A DNA stretch of 64,000 bases from Streptomyces diacarni (GTDB lineage Bacteria; Actinomycetota; Actinomycetes; Streptomycetales; Streptomycetaceae), in the NCBI RefSeq assembly GCF_003323715.1, contig NZ_QOIN01000073.1, positions 62,001-126,000 of the forward strand. Direction: 5' to 3'. Below, piece after piece: positions 24,942 to 32,285 of the stretch (positions are counted from its first letter, which is position 1; each line of letters starts with the position of its first letter). The position numbers and the translations under genes are program-made. The notes beneath the pieces were generated by a model. The model saw only the letters and a list, made by a program, of their open reading frames with translations, did no database searches and had not been told where the DNA came from.

Positions 24942-25883
24942 TCAGCGCGGGGCGGGGGCACCCGGCTCCGCGTACGCGGGGGCGGAAGCGGGGACGGGGA
25001 CGGAGGCGGAGGCGGAGGCTGGGGCAGCAGAGGCGGCCGGCGCGGGCGTCGAGCGGCTGACGGTCAGCAGGAACGCGGCCACGAGACCCATGAGGCCGAC
25101 GACCAGGGCGAGCGTGACGGGCGTGTGGACGTCGAGCAGGATCATCGTCGTGTTCGCGGCGAAGTGGGTGACCATCGAGGCGACGACGCCGGCCCGCTCG
25201 TACGCGTAGGCGGTCAGCATGGCCATGGGGATGACGCTGACGGCGAAGAGCACGCCGCTCGGGGTGGCGAGTCCGAGCTCGTTCTGGACGGTGCCGTCGA
25301 TGAAGAACAGCGGCAGGTGCCACACCGACCAGATGACGCCGAGCAGGAGGCCCACCTGGAGACGGCCCATCGACGCGCGCATCCTCGGGTAGGCGGTGCC
25401 CCGCCAGCCCGGCTCCTCCGAGAGCGGGCCCGAGACGATCATGCTGACGAGGAACGCGGCGGGACCGCCCGCGTCCGCCATCACGTCCCGGGCGCCGTCC
25501 AGGCTCAGCGCCGGCCCGCCCGCCGCCTGCGCCAGCAGGGCGGCGCCCAGCACCGTCGCCGAGGTGGCGACGAGGAACAGCGGCAGCCGGGCCAGTGCCC
25601 TGCTCCGGAAGCGCACCGCGTGCTCGGGGACGGGCTCGCCGCGCCGGCGGCGGCGTACGCGGACCACCAGGGCGGCGAGCAGCGGTCCGAAGGCACCGAA
25701 GAGGTAGGGCAGCGCGGTGGGCGGGGTCATCGCCGATCCGCCGAGCCCCATCGCCGCGCCCCACGACGCCCAGCTGATGCCGAAGGCCAGCCCCATGAAG
25801 AGGCCCAGGTCGCTCCGGTGCGTGCCGGTGGGGGCCCCGGCCAGCGGGGTCGACGTCGGTGACTTCGGGGCTGACACAGCCAT
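24942..25883 (-). CDS. CPBP family intramembrane metalloprotease (CAAX/Abi type)
   Basis: The 313-aa protein has about eight membrane helices and the family motifs in order: EEPGWRG (EExxxR catalytic pair, about residue 156), VWHLPLFF (HxxxF-like, about 190) and HFAANTT (third metal His, about 240). These enzymes cleave prenylated or other membrane peptides, process bacteriocins or mature exported proteins. The tail (about 275-313) is a low-complexity Ala/Ser/Pro repeat. The 214-bp gap to the kinase stop (24728-24941) contains no gene that can be supported. Confidence 0.9.
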   Translation of the reverse strand: MAVSAPKSPTSTPLAGAPTGTHRSDLGLFMGLAFGISWASWGAAMGLGGSAMTPPTALPYLFGAFGPLLAALVVRVRRRRRGEPVPEHAVRFRSRALARLPLFLVATSATVLGAALLAQAAGGPALSLDGARDVMADAGGPAAFLVSMIVSGPLSEEPGWRGTAYPRMRASMGRLQVGLLLGVIWSVWHLPLFFIDGTVQNELGLATPSGVLFAVSVIPMAMLTAYAYERAGVVASMVTHFAANTTMILLDVHTPVTLALVVGLMGLVAAFLLTVSRSTPAPAASAAPASASASVPVPASAPAYAEPGAPAPR

Positions 25884-26006
25884 GACATGTCCTTCTCTGT
25901 GAGTGTGAGCGTGACGAGCTGTTCCAGTGCGGTGCCGGGCGCGCCGCCCGCGGAGACTCCTCGGGGAGTCCTCGGGGCGTACCGCCCTCAGGGCCGGTCC
26001 GCGGTC

Positions 26007-26957
26007 TCAGGACCGGTCCGCGCGCGCCCCGGTCGGCGGCTCGGGCACCGTCGCGTCCAGTCGGGGGGCGAGCCAGGAGGTGACGAGGGTGAGGAGGTCG
26101 GGGTCGACCGGGTGGTTCAACAGGCGGCCGTAGGAACGGATGGTGTGGCGGCCCGGGTCCCGGCGCAGGAGGTGGGTGAGGTCGGGCACCCGGTGGGTCT
26201 CGGCGGCGCCGCCGGGGACGACGCGGCGCATCTCCTCCAGGTCACCGGGGTCGACCTGGATGTCCTTGGCGCCGGTGACGGCCAGCACGGGGACCTGGAT
26301 GGCGGCGAGGTCCTCCCGGGTGTCGTGGGCGAGGTTCTCGCGCATCCAGCGGGCGTTGACCGGCATTCCGGCGATCCGCGCCACGTCCGTCCGCGTCCGG
26401 CGTATCCGGGCCAGGGCACGCTTGCCCAGTGCCCCCAGCGGGCGCCGGAGCAGGCGCACGGGCGCGGGCATGCCCCGCATGAGCGAGCGGGCCTGCCAGC
26501 GCACGGCGTCCTCCCCGGTACGGGCGTATCCGGCGAGGAGCACCGCGGCGCGCACCTCCCGGCGCGCGGCGAGGGCCATCGCGTGCAGCGCCCCCTCGCT
26601 GTGGCCGATGACGGCGACCGCGTCCGAGCGGACCGCGGGATGGGCCGCCAGGGCGCGCACGGCGGCGATCGCGTCGTCGCAGTTGTCGGTGAAGCCCCAG
26701 GCGCGCCAGTCGCCGGGGGTGGCGCCGGTGCCGCGCCGGTCGTAGCGCAGTGTGGCGACGCCCGCCGCCGCGAGCGCTTCGGCCACCGGCCGGCCGAGGT
26801 TCGTCTTCAGCTTCTTCGAGTTGCCCTCGCGGTCGAGGGGCCCCGAACCGTGCAGCAGCAGGACGGCGGGGTGCGGGCCGGGTCCCGACGGCAGGGTCAG
26901 CGATCCCGCCAGGTCGGTCCCGTCGTGCGCGGTGACCGTCATCGCGGTGTCGGGCAT
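26007..26957 (-). CDS. Alpha/beta hydrolase (dienelactone-hydrolase/DPP-like)
   Basis: The 316-aa hydrolase has the oxyanion motif LLHGSGP, the nucleophile elbow GHSEGA (catalytic Ser), a late Asp in VTGAKDIQVDP and the His in VPDLTHLLRRDPG. It resembles the esterase-type proteins often annotated as YqfB- or BAAT-like hydrolases. Substrate unknown. GAGAGGCGG lies six bases before the ATG at 26957. It is divergent from an ArsR-like regulator gene 66 bp away, with two tandem operators between them, so it is the probable target. Confidence 0.9.
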   Translation of the reverse strand: MPDTAMTVTAHDGTDLAGSLTLPSGPGPHPAVLLLHGSGPLDREGNSKKLKTNLGRPVAEALAAAGVATLRYDRRGTGATPGDWRAWGFTDNCDDAIAAVRALAAHPAVRSDAVAVIGHSEGALHAMALAARREVRAAVLLAGYARTGEDAVRWQARSLMRGMPAPVRLLRRPLGALGKRALARIRRTRTDVARIAGMPVNARWMRENLAHDTREDLAAIQVPVLAVTGAKDIQVDPGDLEEMRRVVPGGAAETHRVPDLTHLLRRDPGRHTIRSYGRLLNHPVDPDLLTLVTSWLAPRLDATVPEPPTGARADRS

Positions 26958-26979
26958 GGCTCCGCCTCTCCTCGTTTCC

Positions 26980-27015
26980 GTTCTCAACTACGAGAACGTT
27001 ATCAAACATGAGAGC
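26980..27015. promoter_or_regulatory. Two adjacent 18-bp palindromic operators
   Basis: GTTCTC-AACTAC-GAGAAC (26980-26997, perfect) is followed with no gap by GTTATC-AAACAT-GAGAGC (26998-27015, imperfect). They fill the space between the hydrolase and the regulator genes and cover the TATCAA (27000-27005) that could serve as the regulator's -10 box. Confidence 0.75.
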
Positions 27016-27023
27016 ATGGGGTC

Positions 27024-27581
27024 ATGGCAAATGCGAACGAGCTCATCCACCCCGTGCGGATGCGCATCCTGCAGACCCTGCTCGGCGCCGACGAACTGAC
27101 CACAGCGCAACTGCGCGACCGGCTGCCCGACGTGGCGTCGGCCACCATGTACCGGCACGTCGCGGCCCTCGCGCAGGCCGGCGTCATCGAGGTGGTCAGC
27201 GAACGGCCCGTTCGCGGCACCGTCGAGCGCAGCTACCGGGTCCGCCAGGAGCAAGCCCTCGTCGACTCCGACACCCGCGACGCCATGGGCACGGAAGACC
27301 ACCGGCGGGCCTTCACCGTCTTCTCCGCGGCCGTCATGGGCGACTTCGAGCGATACCTCTCCCGCGAGGACGCCGAACCCGCACAGGAGAACGTCCTCTA
27401 CCGGCAGGGCGCCGTGTGGGTGACGGACGAGGAGTTCGCCTCGCTCGTCGACGAGATCGAAGCGGCCGTCGCCCGCCGCACGCACACCACCCCGGGCGAC
27501 GGCCGCGCCCGCCACCTCCTCAGCCTCGTCTTCGTGCCGGACAAAGCCGCGGCACACCCGGACGAGCCCGGAACCGACTGA
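27024..27581 (+). CDS. ArsR-like winged-helix regulator with C-terminal ligand domain
   Basis: The 185-aa protein has a winged helix at about 5-75 (HPVRMRILQTLLGADELTTAQ, SATMYRHVAALAQAGVIEVVSERPVRG) of the HTH_20/ArsR type with no metal-binding Cys motif. A C-terminal half (about 85-170) with the YRVRQEQALVDSDTRDAMG entry resembles the PadR/ArsR proteins that bind hydrophobic ligands. It most likely represses itself and the divergent hydrolase through the tandem operators. Only a weak ribosome-binding site (ATGGGG) is seen. Confidence 0.9.
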   Translation: MANANELIHPVRMRILQTLLGADELTTAQLRDRLPDVASATMYRHVAALAQAGVIEVVSERPVRGTVERSYRVRQEQALVDSDTRDAMGTEDHRRAFTVFSAAVMGDFERYLSREDAEPAQENVLYRQGAVWVTDEEFASLVDEIEAAVARRTHTTPGDGRARHLLSLVFVPDKAAAHPDEPGTD

Positions 27582-27614
27582 CCGGCATGCGCGATGTCGC
27601 CGTGCGCGACGGCC

Positions 27615-27650
27615 GACGTGCGCGACGTGCGCGACGTGCGCGACGTGCGC
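27615..27650. repeat. Perfect 9-bp tandem repeat (GACGTGCGC, four copies) in a gap
   Basis: Units start at 27615, 27624, 27633 and 27642. They lie downstream of the ArsR-like gene in a 185-bp gap without a gene. GACGTGC is itself near-palindromic. Confidence 0.9.
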
Positions 27651-27766
27651 GGTGCGCGGGCTCGCAGGCATCTCCACGGGTCCCGCGCGGGTCCACAGGG
27701 CCGGACGGGCCTGACGTGGATCGCGGGGCGGCGGCGCCTCGGTCCCCGGGCGCACCCCCGCCCCGG

Positions 27767-27964
27767 CTACTCCCGCCGGTGCTCAGGGCACTCGCACGGC
27801 GGGTAGGCGCCCGGGCTGAACCCGCCCGGCGGGCCGAGCCACGGCCCCTTCTCCAGCACAGTGACCGACCGAACGGGCGTACGCCGCCCGGTGTCCGCCG
27901 CCACCCGGTAGACGCGGAGCGTCATCCGGTGCGTCTCCCGCAGGGGAGCCGTCTCGTCGCTCAC
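27767..27964 (-). CDS. Small hypothetical protein of the XRE/DUF397 locus
   Basis: The 65-aa product has a basic core (HRMTLRVYRVAADTGRRTPV) and ends CECPEHRRE with a Cys pair. It is not assigned to a named family, but small proteins of this shape are commonly found beside XRE/DUF397 genes in Streptomyces. The GTG start at 27964 overlaps the stop of the preceding 70-aa gene (GTGA), so the two are translationally coupled. The same strand orientation and overlap are the best evidence that it is real. Confidence 0.6.
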   Translation of the reverse strand: MSDETAPLRETHRMTLRVYRVAADTGRRTPVRSVTVLEKGPWLGPPGGFSPGAYPPCECPEHRRE

Positions 27965-28173
27965 GCCCGCTCCCTGATCCAGCGCGCCAGAGCGAAGACC
28001 GCGTCGGCCGACGCCCCTCCCAGCTCCACATGCGCCCTCCCCATGACGGGGAACCCACCGCTGAGGGAGGGCAACTTGCACCCTGCCATCGCCAGCGCCT
28101 CCGCCAGCTCATCGGCCGCCTTGCGCCCGATGGCCAGCGCACTCTCAGGACTCGACTGTGCATCCATGCCCAT
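27961..28173 (-). CDS. Small hypothetical protein, divergent partner of the XRE gene
   Basis: The 70-aa product reads as one small helical domain (ALAIGRKAADELAEALAMAG, then LPSLSGGFPVMGRAHVELGG, then FALARWIRER). It resembles the conserved small proteins that accompany WhiJ-type loci. GGGAGGGG lies seven bases before the ATG at 28173. It is divergent from the XRE gene, with 145 bp between, and its stop overlaps the next start. Confidence 0.65.
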   Translation of the reverse strand: MGMDAQSSPESALAIGRKAADELAEALAMAGCKLPSLSGGFPVMGRAHVELGGASADAVFALARWIRERA

Positions 28174-28318
28174 ACGGTGACCCCTCCCGAGCCACACGGG
28201 AAGTAGTCACCCACTCACAGAGAGCAGTTGTGAGGTTTCCCCGACACGAACGGAACGAACCTGCCAATCTGTCACGTAACCAAGCGTTCATCCCTCGCCT
28301 CGCCCCCCGGGACCGCAC

Positions 28319-29143
28319 ATGTCCGAATCCGACCTCTCTCCGGTCGAACCGTCCCCGCTTGTCGCCGGCTTCGGAAAGCAGCTGCGCAAGCTGCGGGAGT
28401 ACCGGCAGATCTCCCGGGAAAGCGTCGGCAAGAGAGCCGGCTTCTCCGCCTCCACCATCGGCGCCTTCGAACGCGGCGAACGCATCCCGGACCAACGCAG
28501 CGCCTGCGCCCTCGACGCGGCCCTCAACGCCCACCAGATCTTCGCCTGCGTGGGCGAGGACCTGGAGAAGGAGCAGTACCCACGCAAGTTCGACCAGCTC
28601 TTCCGCTTGGAAGCCGAAGCCCTCAGCCTCAGCATCTACGACACGAACGTCGTCAACGGGCTTCTCCAAACCGAGGCGTACGCGCGGGCGCTATTCGAGA
28701 CGCGCGTACCTCACCACGGCGAGGGCAAAGCGACGCAGCTGCTCGCTGAGCGGCTTGACCGCCAGAAGCTGCTCACCCGTGTTCCGACGCCGACTCTCGT
28801 CTTCATCCTGGACGAAGCCGTCGTGCGCCGCCGCACAGGCAGCAGAGCGATCATGCAGGCCCAGCTCGGGTGGCTACTGGAGCTGGGTCAGCTCAAGCAC
28901 ATCCATATTCTCGTGCTCCCATTCGACTGCGAGGAACCAGTCGGGGCGATTGGCCCTTTGACGCTGTTGGAGACTCCCGAGCGGCGCACGCTGGGGTATG
29001 TCGAGGTCCAGGAACAGGGCACTCTGCTGTCGGACAAGGAAACGGTCAGCGCCTTGCGGCAGCGTTTTGACATGATCCAGGTGAACGCTCTGCGGCCTGC
29101 GGACTCCGCATGCTTCATCAAACGCCGTCTGGAGGAACTGTGA
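28319..29143 (+). CDS. XRE family regulator with DUF5753 (WhiJ-like)
   Basis: The 274-aa protein has an XRE helix-turn-helix at about 15-70 (GKQLRKLREYRQISRESVGKR) and a DUF5753 domain at about 95-270 (YDTNVVNGLLQTEAYARALF; LDEAVVRRRTGSRAIMQ). This is the WhiJ/AbaA-type architecture of Streptomyces, tied in known cases to sporulation or antibiotic timing and usually paired with DUF397 genes. The ATG at 28319 has no ribosome-binding site, so it may be leaderless. Its stop overlaps the DUF397 start (GTGA). Confidence 0.93.
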   Translation: MSESDLSPVEPSPLVAGFGKQLRKLREYRQISRESVGKRAGFSASTIGAFERGERIPDQRSACALDAALNAHQIFACVGEDLEKEQYPRKFDQLFRLEAEALSLSIYDTNVVNGLLQTEAYARALFETRVPHHGEGKATQLLAERLDRQKLLTRVPTPTLVFILDEAVVRRRTGSRAIMQAQLGWLLELGQLKHIHILVLPFDCEEPVGAIGPLTLLETPERRTLGYVEVQEQGTLLSDKETVSALRQRFDMIQVNALRPADSACFIKRRLEEL

Positions 29144-29379
29144 GCAGCCCTCTCACCTGGTTCAAGTCGAGCCACAGCAGCGGTTCGGGCGGTCAGTGCC
29201 TCGAAGTCGCCCTCACCTGGCACAAGTCCACACACAGCGACGGTGGAGGCGGCCAATGCGTCGAGGTCGCCACCTGCCCCCATACCGTCCACATACGCGA
29301 CTCCAAGGCAGGGACCACCGGCCCCGCCCTCACCGTCACGCCGGATGCATGGCAAGCCTTCCTCGCCAGCCACCGATAA
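29140..29379 (+). CDS. DUF397 protein with a doubled N-terminal motif (first copy)
   Basis: The 79-aa product would normally have one LTWFKSSHS...GGQCLEV motif. Here it has two in a row: TWFKSSHSSGSGGQCLEV and TWHKSTHSDGGGGQCVEV, followed by the usual VHIRDSK and LTVTPDAWQAF end. It is coupled to the XRE gene (stop/start overlap). DUF397 proteins act with their cognate XRE regulators; the doubling is unusual and is shared with the next gene. Confidence 0.92.
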   Translation: MSSPLTWFKSSHSSGSGGQCLEVALTWHKSTHSDGGGGQCVEVATCPHTVHIRDSKAGTTGPALTVTPDAWQAFLASHR

Positions 29380-29390
29380 GGAGGCCCTAC

Positions 29391-29627
29391 GTGCCCCCTC
29401 TCACCTGGTTCAAGTCGAGCTACAGCGGCGGCGGGGGCGGTCAGTGCCTCGAAGTCGCCCTCACCTGGCGCAAGTCAACACACAGTGGTGGCGAGGGTGG
29501 CCAGTGCGTGGAGGTCGCCACCTGCCCGCACAGCGTCCACGTACGCGACTCCAAAGCAGGGGACACCGGTCCCACCCTCACCGTCACGCCGGAGGCGTGG
29601 AGGGTCCTTCTCGACGGGGTGCTGTAG
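29391..29627 (+). CDS. DUF397 protein with a doubled N-terminal motif (second copy)
   Basis: The 78-aa product is close to the preceding protein along its whole length: TWFKSSYSGGGGGQCLEV, then TWRKSTHSGGEGGQCVEV, then VHVRDSK and LTVTPEAWRVL. AAGGAGG stands six bases before the GTG at 29391. The two genes therefore arose by duplication after the internal doubling, or are kept alike by gene conversion. A terminator follows. Confidence 0.92.
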   Translation: MPPLTWFKSSYSGGGGGQCLEVALTWRKSTHSGGEGGQCVEVATCPHSVHVRDSKAGDTGPTLTVTPEAWRVLLDGVL

Positions 29628-29643
29628 GCGCCCCGCCCGTGGG

Positions 29644-29672
29644 CCCCTTCACAACCACCCGCTGTGAAGGGG
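29644..29672. terminator. Hairpin between DUF397 and ArsC genes
   Basis: CCCCTTCACA (29644-29653) and TGTGAAGGGG (29663-29672) pair perfectly with a 9-base loop. It serves the convergent genes on both sides and ends one base from the arsC-like stop. Confidence 0.85.
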
Positions 29673-30035
29673 TCACAGGACCTCGGAGGCGACGTCCGCC
29701 GGGCGCGCCAGGCGGGTGCCCTTCTCCGTGACGACGAAGGGCCGTTGGATGAGCGCCGGGTGCGCGACCATCGCGGCGATCAGTTCATCGTCGGTCACGT
29801 CGGGCCGGTCGAGGCCCAGCTCCTTGTACTCGGGCTCCTTCGTACGGACCGCGTCCCGCGCGGTGACCCCCGCGTCGGTGATCAGCGTGCGCAGCGTCCC
29901 CGCGTCGGGCGGGGTCTTGAGGTACTCGACGATCTCGGGTTCGTACCCGGCTTCCTCCAGCAGGGCCAGGACCGTGCGGGAGGTCCCGCAGCGGGTGTTG
30001 TGGTAGAGCGTCGCGGTCTTCGCCATGGGGGACAT
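29673..30035 (-). CDS. ArsC/Spx family reductase (glutaredoxin-dependent arsenate reductase-like)
   Basis: The 120-aa protein has the ArsC thioredoxin-like fold with the active-site motif HNTRCGTSR (Cys16), KEPEYKELGLD and QRPFVVTEKGTRLARP. The Arg-rich end and RPFV pattern match arsenate reductases of the ArsC family that use glutaredoxin. No other arsenic gene is near, so the natural substrate may be another thiol disulphide. The start is uncertain among ATGs at 30044, 30035 and 30026, none with a good ribosome-binding site. It is divergent from the isochorismatase-fold gene. Confidence 0.87.
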   Translation of the reverse strand: MSPMAKTATLYHNTRCGTSRTVLALLEEAGYEPEIVEYLKTPPDAGTLRTLITDAGVTARDAVRTKEPEYKELGLDRPDVTDDELIAAMVAHPALIQRPFVVTEKGTRLARPADVASEVL

Positions 30036-30078
30036 GGGAGTCATCGTAGGACCGCGCGGCCGGGACACAATCGACTGC

Positions 30079-30708
30079 ATGAGGGATGAGTCGGAGGAGT
30101 CGAGAGGGACGGGGACGGGGGCCGCCCCCGTCGACGCGCTGCTCATCGTCGACATGCAGACGGCGTTCGTGACGGGCGCCGACGCCGTGCCGGACGCGGC
30201 TCGCGTCCTGTCCGCCACGCGGCGGCTGCTGGCCGCCGCCCGCGCGGCGGGCGCGCCCGTCGTGCACCTGCAGAACGATGGTGAGACGGGCGGCCCCGAC
30301 GAGCCGGGAACGGCCGGCTGGGCGCTGTTCGTGCGGCCCGGGCCCGGTGAGCGCGTGGTCCGCAAGGAGGCGGACGACGGGTTCGAGGGGACCGGCCTGC
30401 GCGCCCACTTGCACGAGCAGCGGGCGCGCTCGCTCGCCGTGTGCGGGGTGCTGTCCGAGATGTGTGTGAGCGCCACCGCGCGCACCGCGCTGCGGCTGGG
30501 CCACCGTGTCGTGCTGCCGCACGATGCGCACGGCACGTACGACGTGCCGGCGGCGCCGGACATCAGCGAGGTCGTCCCGGCGGCGATGGCGGCGCGGGCG
30601 GCCGAGTGGGCGCTGGGGGACGAGATCGAGATCGTCCCGTTCGCCGCGGACGTCCGCTTCGCGGGGCCCGAGGGGGCGGCGGCGGACGGCGGCCCTCCGC
30701 ATGGCTGA
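30079..30708 (+). CDS. Cysteine hydrolase of the isochorismatase fold
   Basis: The 209-aa protein has the Asp in LLIVDMQTAF (about residue 25), a Lys in VVRKEADDGF, and the nucleophile Cys in GVLSEMCVSATART, which together form the D-K-C triad. Family members hydrolyse isochorismate, nicotinamide or carbamoyl compounds. The exact substrate is unknown. The stop codon lies inside the left arm of the following terminator. Confidence 0.9.
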   Translation: MRDESEESRGTGTGAAPVDALLIVDMQTAFVTGADAVPDAARVLSATRRLLAAARAAGAPVVHLQNDGETGGPDEPGTAGWALFVRPGPGERVVRKEADDGFEGTGLRAHLHEQRARSLAVCGVLSEMCVSATARTALRLGHRVVLPHDAHGTYDVPAAPDISEVVPAAMAARAAEWALGDEIEIVPFAADVRFAGPEGAAADGGPPHG

Positions 30709-30735
30709 GGGGCCCCACGCGGGGTGGGGCCCCTC
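30707..30735. terminator. Bidirectional terminator after the isochorismatase-fold gene
   Basis: GAGGGGCCCCAC (30707-30718) and GTGGGGCCCCTC (30724-30735) pair perfectly with a 5-base loop. It lies between convergent genes. Confidence 0.9.
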
Positions 30736-30750
30736 GGAAGTTGAGCCGTG

Positions 30751-31383
30751 TCAGCTGGTGGCGCGCCACTCCAGCGGCTTCTTGCTGTAGCCGCGGTTGA
30801 TCTCGACGGCCTCCGCCTTCTGGCCCTCGGGGACGAGGAAGGCGGTGCAGATCTTCTCCGACTGGCCCGGGCTGAGCTTCTTGTCGCGGTCGATGGCCGG
30901 GCAGTTGGGCCACTTGGCCTCGCCCATGATGACGATGAGGGCGCGGGTGCGCTGGCCCTGGTCGGTCCGCACGACCAGGTCGTCGTCCATGTCGCCGAGC
31001 TCCATGGGCTTGCCGCTCTTGTGGTTGAGCGTCGACCACACGTAGACGGGGACCTTGGGCTCGTCCTTCTCGTCCTTCTTCAGGCCGGAGTTGGCCATGT
31101 CGGCCTTGGTGCCGGTCTGCACCTTCGTCGGCGTGATCGTGAACGTGGCGCCCTTGGTCTCGTCGTCGTCGCTCTTCTGGGCCGGGCTGGTCTGGCCGAG
31201 CCGGTAGGAGGTCTTCTCCTTGGAGGAGCCGGAACCGCCGGAGGAGGACGACGAGGACGACGAGTGGTCCGAGTCGGAGCCGGACTTGTGGCCCTTCTTG
31301 CCTCCGCCGTCACACCCGGTCAGTGCCAGGGCGAACACCAGCGCGCCTGCTGTGACCGGCACGGCGCGAGTCCACGTACGCAT
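30751..31383 (-). CDS. Secreted lipoprotein with Ser/Gly linker
   Basis: The 210-aa protein has a lipoprotein signal peptide (MRTWTRAVPVTAGALVFALA) with lipobox LALTGC, so Cys24 is probably lipidated. A Ser/Gly/Lys linker (about 25-55) leads to a beta-rich domain (60-205) of the DUF4352-like kind (GATFTITPTKVQTG; LVVRTDQGQRTRALIVI). Two Cys (NCPAID, KICTAF) could form a disulphide. GTGAGGAAGT precedes the ATG at 31383. Function is unknown; it acts outside the membrane. Confidence 0.85.
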   Translation of the reverse strand: MRTWTRAVPVTAGALVFALALTGCDGGGKKGHKSGSDSDHSSSSSSSSGGSGSSKEKTSYRLGQTSPAQKSDDDETKGATFTITPTKVQTGTKADMANSGLKKDEKDEPKVPVYVWSTLNHKSGKPMELGDMDDDLVVRTDQGQRTRALIVIMGEAKWPNCPAIDRDKKLSPGQSEKICTAFLVPEGQKAEAVEINRGYSKKPLEWRATS

Positions 31384-31532
31384 GACTTCCTCACTTTCCC
31401 CGTGAATCCCCGTGAATCCCCGTTGGATCCCGTCGGACCTACCGGATGAGCGGTTGCCACGCGCACGTCAAAGACGGGACACAGCGGCCCGGCGACCGGA
31501 GCTCATCAGGGCCAAGATATTGCCAGAGGCAT

Positions 31533-31683
31533 GTCACGAGAGTGCGAGCAGGTGTCGCCAACGGCGTCACAGCCGCCCCACCTGTCACATTCTTCGGCGG
31601 ACCTGCGGCCGTCACACCGGGCCCTGTCACAGTCCCCGGTACGTCCTGCACAGCGGCCCGGTCACAGCCCCGGCCCGGTCACA
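31533..31683. repeat. Cluster of seven GTCAC(A) direct repeats upstream of the lipoprotein gene
   Basis: GTCAC(A) occurs at 31533, 31566, 31584, 31611, 31626, 31661 and 31678, always in the same orientation with 15-35 bp spacing. It occupies most of the 295-bp gap between the lipoprotein and PspAB genes; the last copy overlaps the PspAB stop. 10-bp direct repeats (CCGTGAATCC) near 31400 lie by the lipoprotein start. Confidence 0.75.
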
Positions 31684-32281
31684 GACCCGGCGCGCCCCAC
31701 ACGGGGAACCAGCGGCCCAGGTCCTCCTCGACCGGCAGGTCGTCGCCGAGCAGCCCGCTCACCTGGAGTTCCAGCGCGTTGTCCCGCTTCTCCGCGCCAC
31801 CGGGGACCGGGACGAACGGGTAGAAGGTGCCGCGCTTGTAGAGGTAGATCAGGGCGAGGGAGCGGGGCGGGGCCGCTGCCTGATCGCCCTCTTCCCGGAA
31901 GCCGACGGTCGAACACAGCAGTTGCGGGCCGAATCCGCCCTCGGCCAGCAGCGTGTTCACCGCGTGCAGGTCGTTGACGAGGGCCGCGAGGTCGTCGGCC
32001 GGGTGGCGCGCCGTGAGCCAGGTGTAGCCGTAGGAGTCCCGGGTGAACTCGACGGGGATGCCGCCGCGCCCGGTGTCGGCGTCCAGCAGTTGCCGTACGT
32101 CGCTCTGCAAGCGCGTGAACGCGGCGCCCTCCACGCTGGCGAAACACACCGCGCCGACGCCCGTCGGCGCGAACCCGGTCGCCGCCTTGAGGGTCAGCGC
32201 GGCGGAGGGGAGCGCGAAGAGCTGGTCGAGGTCCGGCCGCTTGGGCTTGCTGCGGCCCAGGAGCGCGTCGAGGAGGCCCAC
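31679..32281 (-). CDS. pspAB: PspA-associated protein PspAB
   Basis: The 200-aa protein begins MGLLDALLGRSKPKRPDLD and continues with ALTLKAATGFAPTGVGAVCF, the pattern of actinobacterial PspAB. In Streptomyces this gene sits beside htpX, as here. It belongs to the envelope-stress response around PspA; its exact role is unknown. It lies five bases downstream of htpX and is surely co-transcribed. There is no pspA in the window. Confidence 0.85.
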   Translation of the reverse strand: MGLLDALLGRSKPKRPDLDQLFALPSAALTLKAATGFAPTGVGAVCFASVEGAAFTRLQSDVRQLLDADTGRGGIPVEFTRDSYGYTWLTARHPADDLAALVNDLHAVNTLLAEGGFGPQLLCSTVGFREEGDQAAAPPRSLALIYLYKRGTFYPFVPVPGGAEKRDNALELQVSGLLGDDLPVEEDLGRWFPVWGAPGL

Positions 32282-32285
32282 GGCG

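Noticed and set aside
29673..30035. Arsenic-resistance island around the ArsC-like gene
   Set aside because: No ArsR with metal Cys motif, ArsB/ACR3 or ArsT neighbour; the ArsR-like protein at 27024 lacks metal ligands and is separated by another locus.
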